35,682 nucleotides of DNA from Neobacillus niacini NBRC 15566. Its GTDB lineage: Bacteria; Bacillota; Bacilli; Bacillales; Cytobacillaceae. The translations under genes were made by a program, and so were the position numbers. Of this stretch, positions 16,438-23,007 are shown piece after piece. Positions within the stretch are counted from its first letter, which is position 1; each line of letters begins with the position of its first letter. The notes under the pieces are model-generated. The model did no database searches, was not told where the DNA came from, and saw nothing but the letters and a program-made list of their open reading frames with translations. The stretch lies in the NCBI RefSeq assembly GCF_001591505.1, contig NZ_BCVA01000053.1, forward strand, positions 1 to 35,682. The letters run 5' to 3'.

Positions 16438-17154
16438 ATGAACATCGAACAATTCAAAGCCATGCTTCTAGAGAAGGGGATTGCCCTTAGCGATGAGCAG
16501 CTAGATCAATTTGATAAATACTTTCACACTTTAGTAGAGTGGAATGAAAAAATGAACTTAACTGCCATCACAGATCAAGAGGATGTCTACTTAAAACATT
16601 TTTATGATTCCATTTCTGCTGCATTTTACTTTGACTTCACGCAGCACCTTCATCTTTGTGATGTAGGTGCAGGTGCGGGATTTCCTAGTATCCCATTAAA
16701 AATTGCATTTCCTCATTTAGAGGTAACCATCGTGGATTCATTAAATAAACGCATTACTTTTTTAAATCATTTAGCAAATGTATTAAAATTGGAAAAGGTT
16801 CATTTCATTCACGACCGCGCTGAGACCTTCGGTGTAAATCCAGCTCACCGTGAGTCATATGACCTTGTAACGGCTAGGGCTGTTGCAAGAATGTCTGTTC
16901 TTAGTGAACTTTGCCTTCCTCTTGCAAAAGTAGGGGGACATTTTATCGCGATGAAGGCCGCACATGCAAACGATGAGTTAACTGTCGGTCAAAAGGCGAT
17001 AAAAACTCTAGGAGGAAAATTAGAGCAAATGCATACTTTCACGCTGCCTATGGAAGAAAGTGAAAGAAACATTCTTGTGATTAAAAAGGAAAAACAAACG
17101 CCGAAAAAGTATCCACGAAAACCAGGGACACCTGGTAAAATGCCAATCGAATAG
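16438..17154 (+). CDS. rsmG: 16S rRNA (guanine-527-N7)-methyltransferase
   Basis: SAM-dependent methyltransferase of 238 residues that methylates G527 of 16S rRNA; loss gives low-level streptomycin resistance in other bacteria. The SAM-binding motif is DVGAGAGFPSIPLKI, followed by the acidic EVTIVDSLNKR. The conserved YDLVTARAVARMSVLSELCLP follows. The C-terminus ends KKYPRKPGTPGKMPIE. The ATG at 16438 aligns with the B. subtilis start; a TTG at 16432 is too close to the AGAGGAAG ribosome site. It follows mnmG across a repeat. Confidence 0.97.
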   Translation: MNIEQFKAMLLEKGIALSDEQLDQFDKYFHTLVEWNEKMNLTAITDQEDVYLKHFYDSISAAFYFDFTQHLHLCDVGAGAGFPSIPLKIAFPHLEVTIVDSLNKRITFLNHLANVLKLEKVHFIHDRAETFGVNPAHRESYDLVTARAVARMSVLSELCLPLAKVGGHFIAMKAAHANDELTVGQKAIKTLGGKLEQMHTFTLPMEESERNILVIKKEKQTPKKYPRKPGTPGKMPIE

Positions 17155-17191
17155 TGAAGGAAATTTTTGTATAAATAAAACTGCAGGTTTG

Positions 17192-17221
17192 GCAGGAAGA
17201 AAACGATATAATAGAGAATAA
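17192..17221 (+). promoter_or_regulatory. Candidate sigma-H promoter before noc
   Basis: GCAGGAAGA (17192-17200) matches the sigma-H -35 RnAGGAwWW except for one base. Twelve bases later AGAGAATAA (17213-17221) matches the -10 RnnGAATww fully. A perfect TATAAT (17207-17212) overlaps, but it has no good sigma-A -35 at normal spacing. The noc start is 33 bases on. Confidence 0.45.
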
Positions 17222-17254
17222 GTAATAGGGAGTTTCGTAAAGGTGGTGTTGGGG

Positions 17255-18139
17255 ATGAAGAATTCGTTTTCACGCTTTTTTGGCCTCGGCGAAAAGGGAG
17301 ATCAAAAGGTTGAGTTAGAGAAAGAGTTTGAAAAAGAGCTAGAACAAGAGCTAGATGTTGAACGAAATGAAGAAATTAAAAAGATTCCGATTGAATCGAT
17401 TGTTCCTAACCGTTTTCAACCTCGAACCGTATTCGACGATGAAAAAATAGAGGAATTATCACGAACAATCCATACACACGGAATCATTCAGCCAATTGTG
17501 GTCCGACAGTTTGATGGAAATTATGAAATTATTGCCGGTGAGCGCCGCTGGCGTGCGATGAAGAAGCTGGGCTGGGATGAAGCACCAGCAATTATAAAAA
17601 ATTATTCTGATACCGAAACGGCTTCCGTGGCATTAATTGAAAATTTACAACGGGAAGAGCTGTCTCCGATTGAAGAGGCTATCGCCTATGGCAAGCTGCT
17701 CGAGCTACATAACTTAACGCAAGAAGCTCTTGCTCAGCGTCTTGGAAAAGGTCAATCGACAGTAGCCAATAAGCTCCGGCTTCTAAAGCTGCCTCAGCCA
17801 ATCCAAGAATCCTTGTTAAACAAAGAAATAACAGAACGGCATGCCCGAGCACTTATTCCACTTAAAAACCCAGAGAAACAGGTATTGCTTTTACAGGATA
17901 TTATTGAAAGAAATCTTAATGTAAAGCAAACGGAGGATCGAGTGGCCCGGCTGCTAGAAGAAAAGAATCAAAAACCGAAACCAAAAAGAAAAGCTTTTAG
18001 TAAAGATATGAGAATTGCTGTAAATACCATAAGGCAATCGCTGACAATGGTGTCAGATAATGGAATCACTCTTGACTCACAAGAAGAAGAATTCGAAGAG
18101 TACTATCAATTTACAATAAAAATTCCAAAGAAAAAATAA
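17255..18139 (+). CDS. noc: Nucleoid occlusion protein Noc
   Basis: ParB-family CTP-dependent DNA clamp that binds chromosomal Noc sites, attaches to the membrane and blocks division over the nucleoid. The ATG gives 294 residues. The first residues MKNSFSRFFGLGEK form the membrane-targeting amphipathic helix; a highly charged stretch follows. The ParB N-terminal domain has VPNRFQPRTVF and GERRWRAMKKLG. The HTH is LTQEALAQRLGKGQSTVANKLRLLKLP. The C-terminus ends with TIKIPKKK. An in-frame GTG upstream lies in the AAAGGTGGTG ribosome site. It is a paralogue of Spo0J two genes on. No ATTTCCCGGGAAAT Noc site was found in the window. Confidence 0.95.
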   Translation: MKNSFSRFFGLGEKGDQKVELEKEFEKELEQELDVERNEEIKKIPIESIVPNRFQPRTVFDDEKIEELSRTIHTHGIIQPIVVRQFDGNYEIIAGERRWRAMKKLGWDEAPAIIKNYSDTETASVALIENLQREELSPIEEAIAYGKLLELHNLTQEALAQRLGKGQSTVANKLRLLKLPQPIQESLLNKEITERHARALIPLKNPEKQVLLLQDIIERNLNVKQTEDRVARLLEEKNQKPKPKRKAFSKDMRIAVNTIRQSLTMVSDNGITLDSQEEEFEEYYQFTIKIPKKK

Positions 18140-18155
18140 TATATTCTTAAAATGG

Positions 18156-18188
18156 AACCAGACTATAAGCAGTTTGGTTTTTATTTTT
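18156..18188 (+). terminator. Terminator after noc
   Basis: AACCAGACT (18156-18164) pairs with AGTTTGGTT (18171-18179), nine pairs with one G-T. A T-rich tract follows. The rest of the noc-soj gap (18190-18433) is AT-rich, and I see no gene and no convincing promoter in it. Confidence 0.75.
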
Positions 18189-18433
18189 GTATTTATCTGT
18201 GAAGGTTTAGAATAAATTGTAAAATTGTGTTAATGATTACTTTGATTCGCCATTAATATTTTATGAAAAAAAATAACAACAAATCAGTTTCATGTTAAAA
18301 TAAATAGCATGGAAATTTAATATTTGCTAGAAAACAAGTTTAATTTATGTTTACATTTACGTAACTATTTATATTTGTATCGGCTATTTGAGTAGAATGT
18401 AAGTAATTTATTTGAAACAAGGTAGGTGACATC

Positions 18434-19195
18434 GTGGGCAAAACGATTGCAATCGCGAATCAAAAGGGCGGAGTTGGAAAGACAACTACCTCTGTCAATC
18501 TAGGCGCCTGCTTAGCATACATTGGGAAAAAGGTTTTATTAGTAGACATTGATCCACAGGGGAATGCAACGAGCGGAATTGGGATCGAAAAGGCAGATGT
18601 AGCACAGTGTATATATGATGTTTTAGTAGACGATGTGGAAGCAAAGGATGTTATTAAGCCAACATGTGTTGAAAATTTATATGCGATTCCAGCTACTATA
18701 CAGCTTGCAGGAGCGGAGATTGAGCTCGTTCCAACTATCTCAAGGGAAGTTCGATTAAAGCGTGCACTTGAAGAAGTGAAAGATCAATTTGATTATATAA
18801 TTATTGATTGTCCGCCTTCATTAGGATTGTTAACACTTAATTCCTTAACAGCTTCTGACTCTGTGTTAATCCCTGTCCAATGTGAATATTATGCTTTAGA
18901 AGGTTTGAGTCAGTTATTAAATACTGTTAGACTAGTGCAAAAACACCTAAATCAAGACTTGAAAATAGAAGGCGTGTTATTAACGATGCTCGACGCCCGA
19001 ACTAATTTAGGCATTCAAGTAATCGAAGAAGTGAAGAAGTATTTTCAAGATAAAGTATATAAAACCATTATTCCAAGAAATGTACGTCTAAGTGAGGCCC
19101 CAAGCCATGGCGAACCAATTATTACGTATGATTCAAAATCACGAGGCGCAGAAGTTTATTTAGATCTAGCAAAGGAAGTGGTCTCAAATGGCTAA
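18434..19195 (+). CDS. soj: Chromosome partitioning ATPase Soj (ParA)
   Basis: ParA-type ATPase of 253 residues that works with Spo0J in origin segregation and controls DnaA activity in B. subtilis. The deviant Walker A is KGGVGKTT at residues 11-18. Other motifs are VDIDPQGNATSG, the Walker B-like IDCPPSLGLLT and the C-terminal PRNVRLSEAPSHG. The GTG start follows GGTAGGTGAC. Its last eight bases overlap spo0J, so the two are one operon. No sign of transfer. Confidence 0.97.
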   Translation: MGKTIAIANQKGGVGKTTTSVNLGACLAYIGKKVLLVDIDPQGNATSGIGIEKADVAQCIYDVLVDDVEAKDVIKPTCVENLYAIPATIQLAGAEIELVPTISREVRLKRALEEVKDQFDYIIIDCPPSLGLLTLNSLTASDSVLIPVQCEYYALEGLSQLLNTVRLVQKHLNQDLKIEGVLLTMLDARTNLGIQVIEEVKKYFQDKVYKTIIPRNVRLSEAPSHGEPIITYDSKSRGAEVYLDLAKEVVSNG

Positions 19196-20045
19196 AGGTC
19201 TAGGAAAAAAAGGCATAAATGCATTTTTTACAACTATCGAAGCCGGTAAGGAAGAGACTGTCCAAGAAATAAGTTTGAAAGAATTGCGTCCCAACCCTTA
19301 CCAGCCTAGGAAAACCTTCCAACAAGAGGCCATTGATGAATTAAAAGACTCTATTTTAGAGCATGGAATTCTTCAGCCTATTGTTGTTAGGAAAAGTATT
19401 AAAGGGTATGAAATTGTTGTAGGTGAAAGACGTTTCCGAGCAGCCAAAGAAGCAAAGTTAACAACTGTCCCAGCTGTTGTCAGAGAGTTAACAGAACAGC
19501 AGATGATGGAATTAGCAGTTTTAGAAAATCTGCAGCGTGAAGATTTGAATCCAATTGAAGAGGGACAAGCTTACCAAACTTTAATGGAAAAGTTGAAATT
19601 CACTCAAGAAGAAGTAGCAAAGCGTTTAGGGAAAAGTCGTCCACATGTAGCAAATCATATCAGGCTGCTCTCTCTTCCTGCTAAAATTCAGGAGCTGATT
19701 TCAGATGGGAAAATCTCGATGGGCCATGGCCGTGCGCTTTTAGGATTACGTCAAAAGGCGAAGCTGCCAGCTTTAGTAGATAAAATTATTCAGGAATCAT
19801 TGAATGTTCGTCAATTGGAAAAAATCATTCAACATCTAAATGAAAATGTTCCACGTGAAACAAAAAAGCCTGAAAAGAAAAGGGATATATTCATCCAGGA
19901 ACGTGAACACTCCCTTCGAGAACGATTTGGAACGACTGTAAACATTAAACAGTCTAAAAATAAAGGTAAAATTGAAATTGAATTCTTTTCTAAAGAGGAT
20001 TTAGAACGTATTTTAGAAATGTTAGGTCAAGAAGAATCACTTTAA
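19188..20045 (+). CDS. spo0J: Chromosome partitioning protein Spo0J (ParB)
   Basis: CTP-dependent clamp that loads at parS, spreads, recruits SMC-condensin and stimulates Soj. The protein has 285 residues. The N-terminal CTP-binding domain shows RPNPYQPRKTF and GERRFRAAKEA. The HTH is FTQEEVAKRLGKSRPHVANHIRLLSLP. The C-terminal dimerisation domain follows. The gene contains a perfect parS site (19847-19862). The stop lies at the base of a terminator. It overlaps soj by eight bases. Confidence 0.97.
   Translation: MAKGLGKKGINAFFTTIEAGKEETVQEISLKELRPNPYQPRKTFQQEAIDELKDSILEHGILQPIVVRKSIKGYEIVVGERRFRAAKEAKLTTVPAVVRELTEQQMMELAVLENLQREDLNPIEEGQAYQTLMEKLKFTQEEVAKRLGKSRPHVANHIRLLSLPAKIQELISDGKISMGHGRALLGLRQKAKLPALVDKIIQESLNVRQLEKIIQHLNENVPRETKKPEKKRDIFIQEREHSLRERFGTTVNIKQSKNKGKIEIEFFSKEDLERILEMLGQEESL
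19847..19862. other. parS centromere site within spo0J
   Basis: TGTTCCACGTGAAACA is an exact match to the Firmicutes parS consensus TGTTNCACGTGAAACA. As in B. subtilis it lies inside the spo0J reading frame. It is the expected loading site for Spo0J. Confidence 0.95.
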
Positions 20046-20071
20046 ACCATCAATGGATGGTTTATTTTTTT
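20044..20071 (+). terminator. Terminator after spo0J
   Basis: AAACCATC (20044-20051) pairs with GATGGTTT (20056-20063) over a 4-base loop, followed by an A and a T run. It overlaps the spo0J stop codon. Confidence 0.85.
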
Positions 20072-20078
20072 ATAAAAA

Positions 20079-20154
20079 GGCTGTGTTAAAGCTGAATTTT
20101 GAGTTAGCACCCTGTTGGTTGGAGCGGAAATCAGCAGGTTTATATAACACAGTC
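20079..20154. repeat. Minimal relic of the GTTGATTGGAGCGGAA repeat
   Basis: Outer arms GGCTGTGTTA (20079-20088) and TAACACAGTC (20145-20154) pair over ten bases with one G-T. Inside, CTGTTGGTT (20112-20120) and AATCAGCAG (20129-20137) flank GGAGCGGA. These are just the ends of the element seen at 16292-16404; the entire middle is gone. The structure suggests a deletion between the arms. Confidence 0.65.
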
Positions 20155-20243
20155 ATATTAAAAAATAGCTTTCCAATTTTACTAAAAAATGATAGTTTAA
20201 TACTATTATTAATTTCGAGATGCGAAGAATAGGTGAATAACAG

Positions 20244-20972
20244 ATGTTTTTATTAGGGACGCTTGTGAATGGGTTGTTAATTATTATTGGTGTGCTAATT
20301 GGAAAGCTCTTAAACCGAATTCCGGAAAGCATGAAAACAACGGTTATGTATGCAATAGGTTTATCAGTAATTGTTTTAGGACTGCAAATGGGGTTGAAAA
20401 GTGAAAACTTTCTTATTGTCATCATTAGTTTAGTCATGGGAGCTGTTTTAGGAGAGCTCATGCAATTGGAAGAAAAGCTGAATCAACTGGGTCTTTGGCT
20501 GGAAAATAAACTCGGTTCTAGCAAAATGGGTTCAAATGGAAAAGGCAGTATAGCAGAAGGTTTTGTTACGGCTACCTTAATCTTTGTGATTGGGGCTATG
20601 GCAATCATCGGAGCACTTGATAGCGGGATCCGTGGTGACCATGACGTCTTGTATACCAAAGGGCTCATTGATGGTTTTACGTCCATTATATTAACAACAA
20701 CCCTTGGAGTGGGTGTCATTTTTTCTGCAATTCCAGTCATGCTCTATCAAGGGTTGATTGCTTTATTCGCCACCCAAATAAATACCTTTATCCCCCAAGT
20801 GTTGATGGACCAATTTATTGTTGAAATGACAGCAACCGGCGGGGTTATGATTTTTGCTATCGGGCTAAATTTAACTGGATTAGTAAAAATAAAGGTTGCT
20901 AACCTCCTCCCTGCTATTGTTGTGACAGGTTTTATTGTGACTGTTCTGTATTTATACAATGTATTTATGTGA
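20244..20972 (+). CDS. DUF554 integral membrane protein (YdfK/YqgA-like)
   Basis: Membrane protein of 242 residues with a DUF554-type sequence: GTLVNGLLIIIGVLIGKLL at the N-terminus and VMGAVLGELMQLEEKLNQLG near 65-83. About seven hydrophobic segments can be seen (roughly residues 3-21, 33-52, 55-72, 106-125, 146-178, 190-210 and 220-238). A hydrophilic Ser/Gly/Lys loop lies at 91-103. The biochemical role of the family is not established; small transport has been proposed. The start ATG follows AGGTGAATAACAG. It stands alone between the spo0J terminator and the converging yyaC gene. Confidence 0.85.
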   Translation: MFLLGTLVNGLLIIIGVLIGKLLNRIPESMKTTVMYAIGLSVIVLGLQMGLKSENFLIVIISLVMGAVLGELMQLEEKLNQLGLWLENKLGSSKMGSNGKGSIAEGFVTATLIFVIGAMAIIGALDSGIRGDHDVLYTKGLIDGFTSIILTTTLGVGVIFSAIPVMLYQGLIALFATQINTFIPQVLMDQFIVEMTATGGVMIFAIGLNLTGLVKIKVANLLPAIVVTGFIVTVLYLYNVFM

Positions 20973-20994
20973 AAATATACAATATTTGTAAGTG

Positions 20995-21030
20995 AAAAAG
21001 AGCAACTTGGCTTATTCCGGCTGCTCTTTT
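20995..21030. terminator. Bidirectional terminator between the DUF554 gene and yyaC
   Basis: AAAAGAGCA (20996-21004) pairs with TGCTCTTTT (21022-21030). The arms supply T runs in both directions for two converging genes. It overlaps the yyaC stop codon. Confidence 0.65.
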
Positions 21031-21646
21031 AATTCGTCTTTTTTTGCTCCTCTTGAATCAATTCCTGCAGTCTTCCTTTGGAATGGAGAATACTTGCCTG
21101 ATAAATCCCATTTGCAATGGTTTTTGCCATTTTCATTACCAGGTTTAATCGGGTATTTTGTAAGACAAAAAACTCCATAAAGCCACTCACGTTGACAATC
21201 CCTGTTATGTGAATATCACCGACTGCCGGAAGCTCTTTGTTTACACCCGCTCCAGGTTTAACAGGTCCGTCACAAACCTGAATCACTCCAACATTCTTCA
21301 TTCGGCCTAAACAAGCATCGATACCAATAATATAGGGGTTATGATGTTTTAATGCTATTTCCTTTAGCCGATCTCCCAAATTTACCGCATGAATGGGTTC
21401 ATCTAACGTACCGTAAACATGAAATGAAGGGACGTCCCTCTCCTCTAAAAATGATCCAACAAGTGGTCCTAATGAATCTCCGGTCGAGCGGTCTGTTCCA
21501 ATACAAACAAATACGATTGGACGATGAGAAGCTGGAGGCAGGAACTTAAGCAATTCCATAGCTAAATTTTCAACAGCCTGAAAGTCATCATGGGGTATCC
21601 GCCCAGTATTGGCCCTCCTATCAAAGAAACTAGGTTTCAGATTCAT
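21029..21646 (-). CDS. yyaC: Sporulation protein YyaC (DUF1256, spore-protease-like fold)
   Basis: Protein of 205 residues in the YyaC/DUF1256 family, related in fold to germination protease GPR and hydrogenase-maturation peptidases. Conserved stretches are PIVFVCIGTDRSTGDSLGPLVG (about 44-65), VYGTLDEPIHAVNL and IGIDACLGR with its acidic residue, then KPGAGVNKELPAVGDIHITG. In B. subtilis yyaC is a forespore gene of the sigma-F class; its reaction is not known to me. The ATG follows AAGGAGTG. It is one of only two genes right of oriC that run against the replication direction. Confidence 0.9.
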   Translation of the reverse strand: MNLKPSFFDRRANTGRIPHDDFQAVENLAMELLKFLPPASHRPIVFVCIGTDRSTGDSLGPLVGSFLEERDVPSFHVYGTLDEPIHAVNLGDRLKEIALKHHNPYIIGIDACLGRMKNVGVIQVCDGPVKPGAGVNKELPAVGDIHITGIVNVSGFMEFFVLQNTRLNLVMKMAKTIANGIYQASILHSKGRLQELIQEEQKKTN

Positions 21647-21693
21647 ACGTACACTCCTTAATTGTGATCATTATTTGTTTGCATATTTTTACT

Positions 21694-21722
21694 ATTATAC
21701 GGAAAATTCCGAAAATCTATAC
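21694..21722 (-). promoter_or_regulatory. Candidate promoter of yyaC
   Basis: On the minus strand TGTATA (ending at 21718) precedes CCGTATAATA with 17 bases between GTATA and GTATAAT. The -35 resembles those used by forespore sigma factors F and G, while the -10 is also a sigma-A-like TATAAT. It lies about 50 bases before the yyaC start. The sigma assignment is uncertain. Confidence 0.4.
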
Positions 21723-21745
21723 ATGGGTTCTCAAAGATATTCCCG

Positions 21746-21774
21746 TTGAAAAAGGAAATAAATCACAATACTAT
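21746..21774 (+). promoter_or_regulatory. Sigma-A promoter of the mscS-DUF951 pair
   Basis: TTGAAA (21746-21751) and TACTAT (21769-21774) are spaced by 17 bases, about 65 bases upstream of the mechanosensitive-channel gene. Confidence 0.5.
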
Positions 21775-21838
21775 GAACTATAAGGGAAAATTGATAAAAT
21801 AAGTGTGATTCACCAGGGTCAGAGGAAAGGATGTTAAT

Positions 21839-22723
21839 ATGACTTCTACACAAAGGATTATTCAAAGATATACGGATAAATTCCAAAATGAAGATACATG
21901 GATGGCCATAGGGGAAGGTTTATTAAAAATAATTGTGATTATGATTGTTGCTAAAATCTTAATTAAATTGGGAAGTATGGCCATTGATAATGTTTTTAAA
22001 CTAAGAACTCGATCTCCGCTTAAGACATCAGAACGAAGGGAAGAAACGTTAGCAAAACTTCTTGATAATGTTCTTACATATGTGGTTTATTTTATTGCTA
22101 TTATGATGATTCTCTCTGTCCTAACGATTGATGTAAAAGCTTTAATTGCAGGTGCAGGGGTTGTTGGGCTCGCCGTTGGTTTTGGCGCACAGAGTCTTGT
22201 AAAAGATGTCATTACTGGTTTCTTTATTATTTTTGAAGATCAGTTTTCAGTAGGGGACCATGTAAGAATTGACCAGTTTGAAGGAACTGTTCAAGCTATT
22301 GGTTTAAGAACAACAAAGTTAAAAAGTTGGACGGGAGAAGTTCACATCCTTCCGAATGGAAGTATCATTCAGGTGACGAATTTCTCTTTAAATAACAGCC
22401 TTGCAATTATCGATATATCCGTTGCTTATGAAGAGGATATAGAAAAAACGCAGAGGATTATAAGGGATTTACTTGAAAAAATGCCCGAACAATACGAGGC
22501 CTTAACAAAGACACCTGAGCTTTTAGGCATTCAAACGTTAGGACCATCAGAGATTGTATTACGAGTTGTTGCAGAAACATTGCCAATGAAGCATGCAGCT
22601 GTTTCTAGGGATATAAAAAGAGATATCAAACAATGTTTAGATGAGCATGGAATTGAAATTCCATATCCACGTATGGTCATGTACTCAAAGAATTCTGGAA
22701 ATATCAATGAACCTAGTGTTTAA
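21839..22723 (+). CDS. Small-conductance mechanosensitive channel, MscS family
   Basis: Channel of 294 residues that opens under membrane tension to release solutes on osmotic downshock. Hydrophobic segments lie at about 23-46 and 76-97. The pore-lining TM3 at about 101-131 reads AGVVGLAVGFGAQSLVKDVI, the MscS hallmark. The beta domain after it starts DQFSVGDHVRI. The C-terminal alpha/beta domain continues to about 280, ending IEIPYPRMVMYS. The start ATG follows GAGGAAAGG. It is 15 bases ahead of the DUF951 gene and almost certainly co-transcribed. The nearest B. subtilis relative is probably YkuT. Confidence 0.93.
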   Translation: MTSTQRIIQRYTDKFQNEDTWMAIGEGLLKIIVIMIVAKILIKLGSMAIDNVFKLRTRSPLKTSERREETLAKLLDNVLTYVVYFIAIMMILSVLTIDVKALIAGAGVVGLAVGFGAQSLVKDVITGFFIIFEDQFSVGDHVRIDQFEGTVQAIGLRTTKLKSWTGEVHILPNGSIIQVTNFSLNNSLAIIDISVAYEEDIEKTQRIIRDLLEKMPEQYEALTKTPELLGIQTLGPSEIVLRVVAETLPMKHAAVSRDIKRDIKQCLDEHGIEIPYPRMVMYSKNSGNINEPSV

Positions 22724-22738
22724 AAGGAGAGGTATTCA

Positions 22739-22936
22739 ATGGAAGAAAAAGAATTTGGGTTAAATGATGTCGTAGAAATGAAAAAACAGCATCCATGCGG
22801 AACCAATCGCTGGAAGATTATTCGTATGGGAATGGACATTCGGATCAAATGTGAGGGATGCGAACATAGCGTAATGATTCCAAGACGTGAATTTTCAAGG
22901 AAAATGAAGAAAATATTGGTGAAGCATGAACAATAG
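22739..22936 (+). CDS. DUF951 small protein (YyzM-like)
   Basis: Protein of 65 residues in the DUF951 family. It begins with FGLNDVVEMKKQHPCGTNRWKIIRMGMDIRIKCEGCEHSVMI. The conserved features are HPCG, W, and a CxxC (CEGC) that may hold a metal, then a basic PRREFSRKMKK tail. No function is established for this family. AAAGGAGAGG lies before the ATG. The terminator stem starts within its last codons. It is usually found in this origin neighbourhood in Bacillaceae. Confidence 0.88.
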   Translation: MEEKEFGLNDVVEMKKQHPCGTNRWKIIRMGMDIRIKCEGCEHSVMIPRREFSRKMKKILVKHEQ

Positions 22937-22954
22937 TTTATGCTTCTTTTTTTT
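22921..22954 (+). terminator. Terminator overlapping the end of the DUF951 gene
   Basis: GAAGCATGAAC (22921-22931) pairs with GTTTATGCTTC (22936-22946) with one G-T, over an AATA loop, followed by eight T. Confidence 0.88.
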
Positions 22955-23007
22955 GGTTAACTGTATTATTCTATTTAAAAAGTAGAGATTGTTCTGGGGG
23001 TGGAGTA

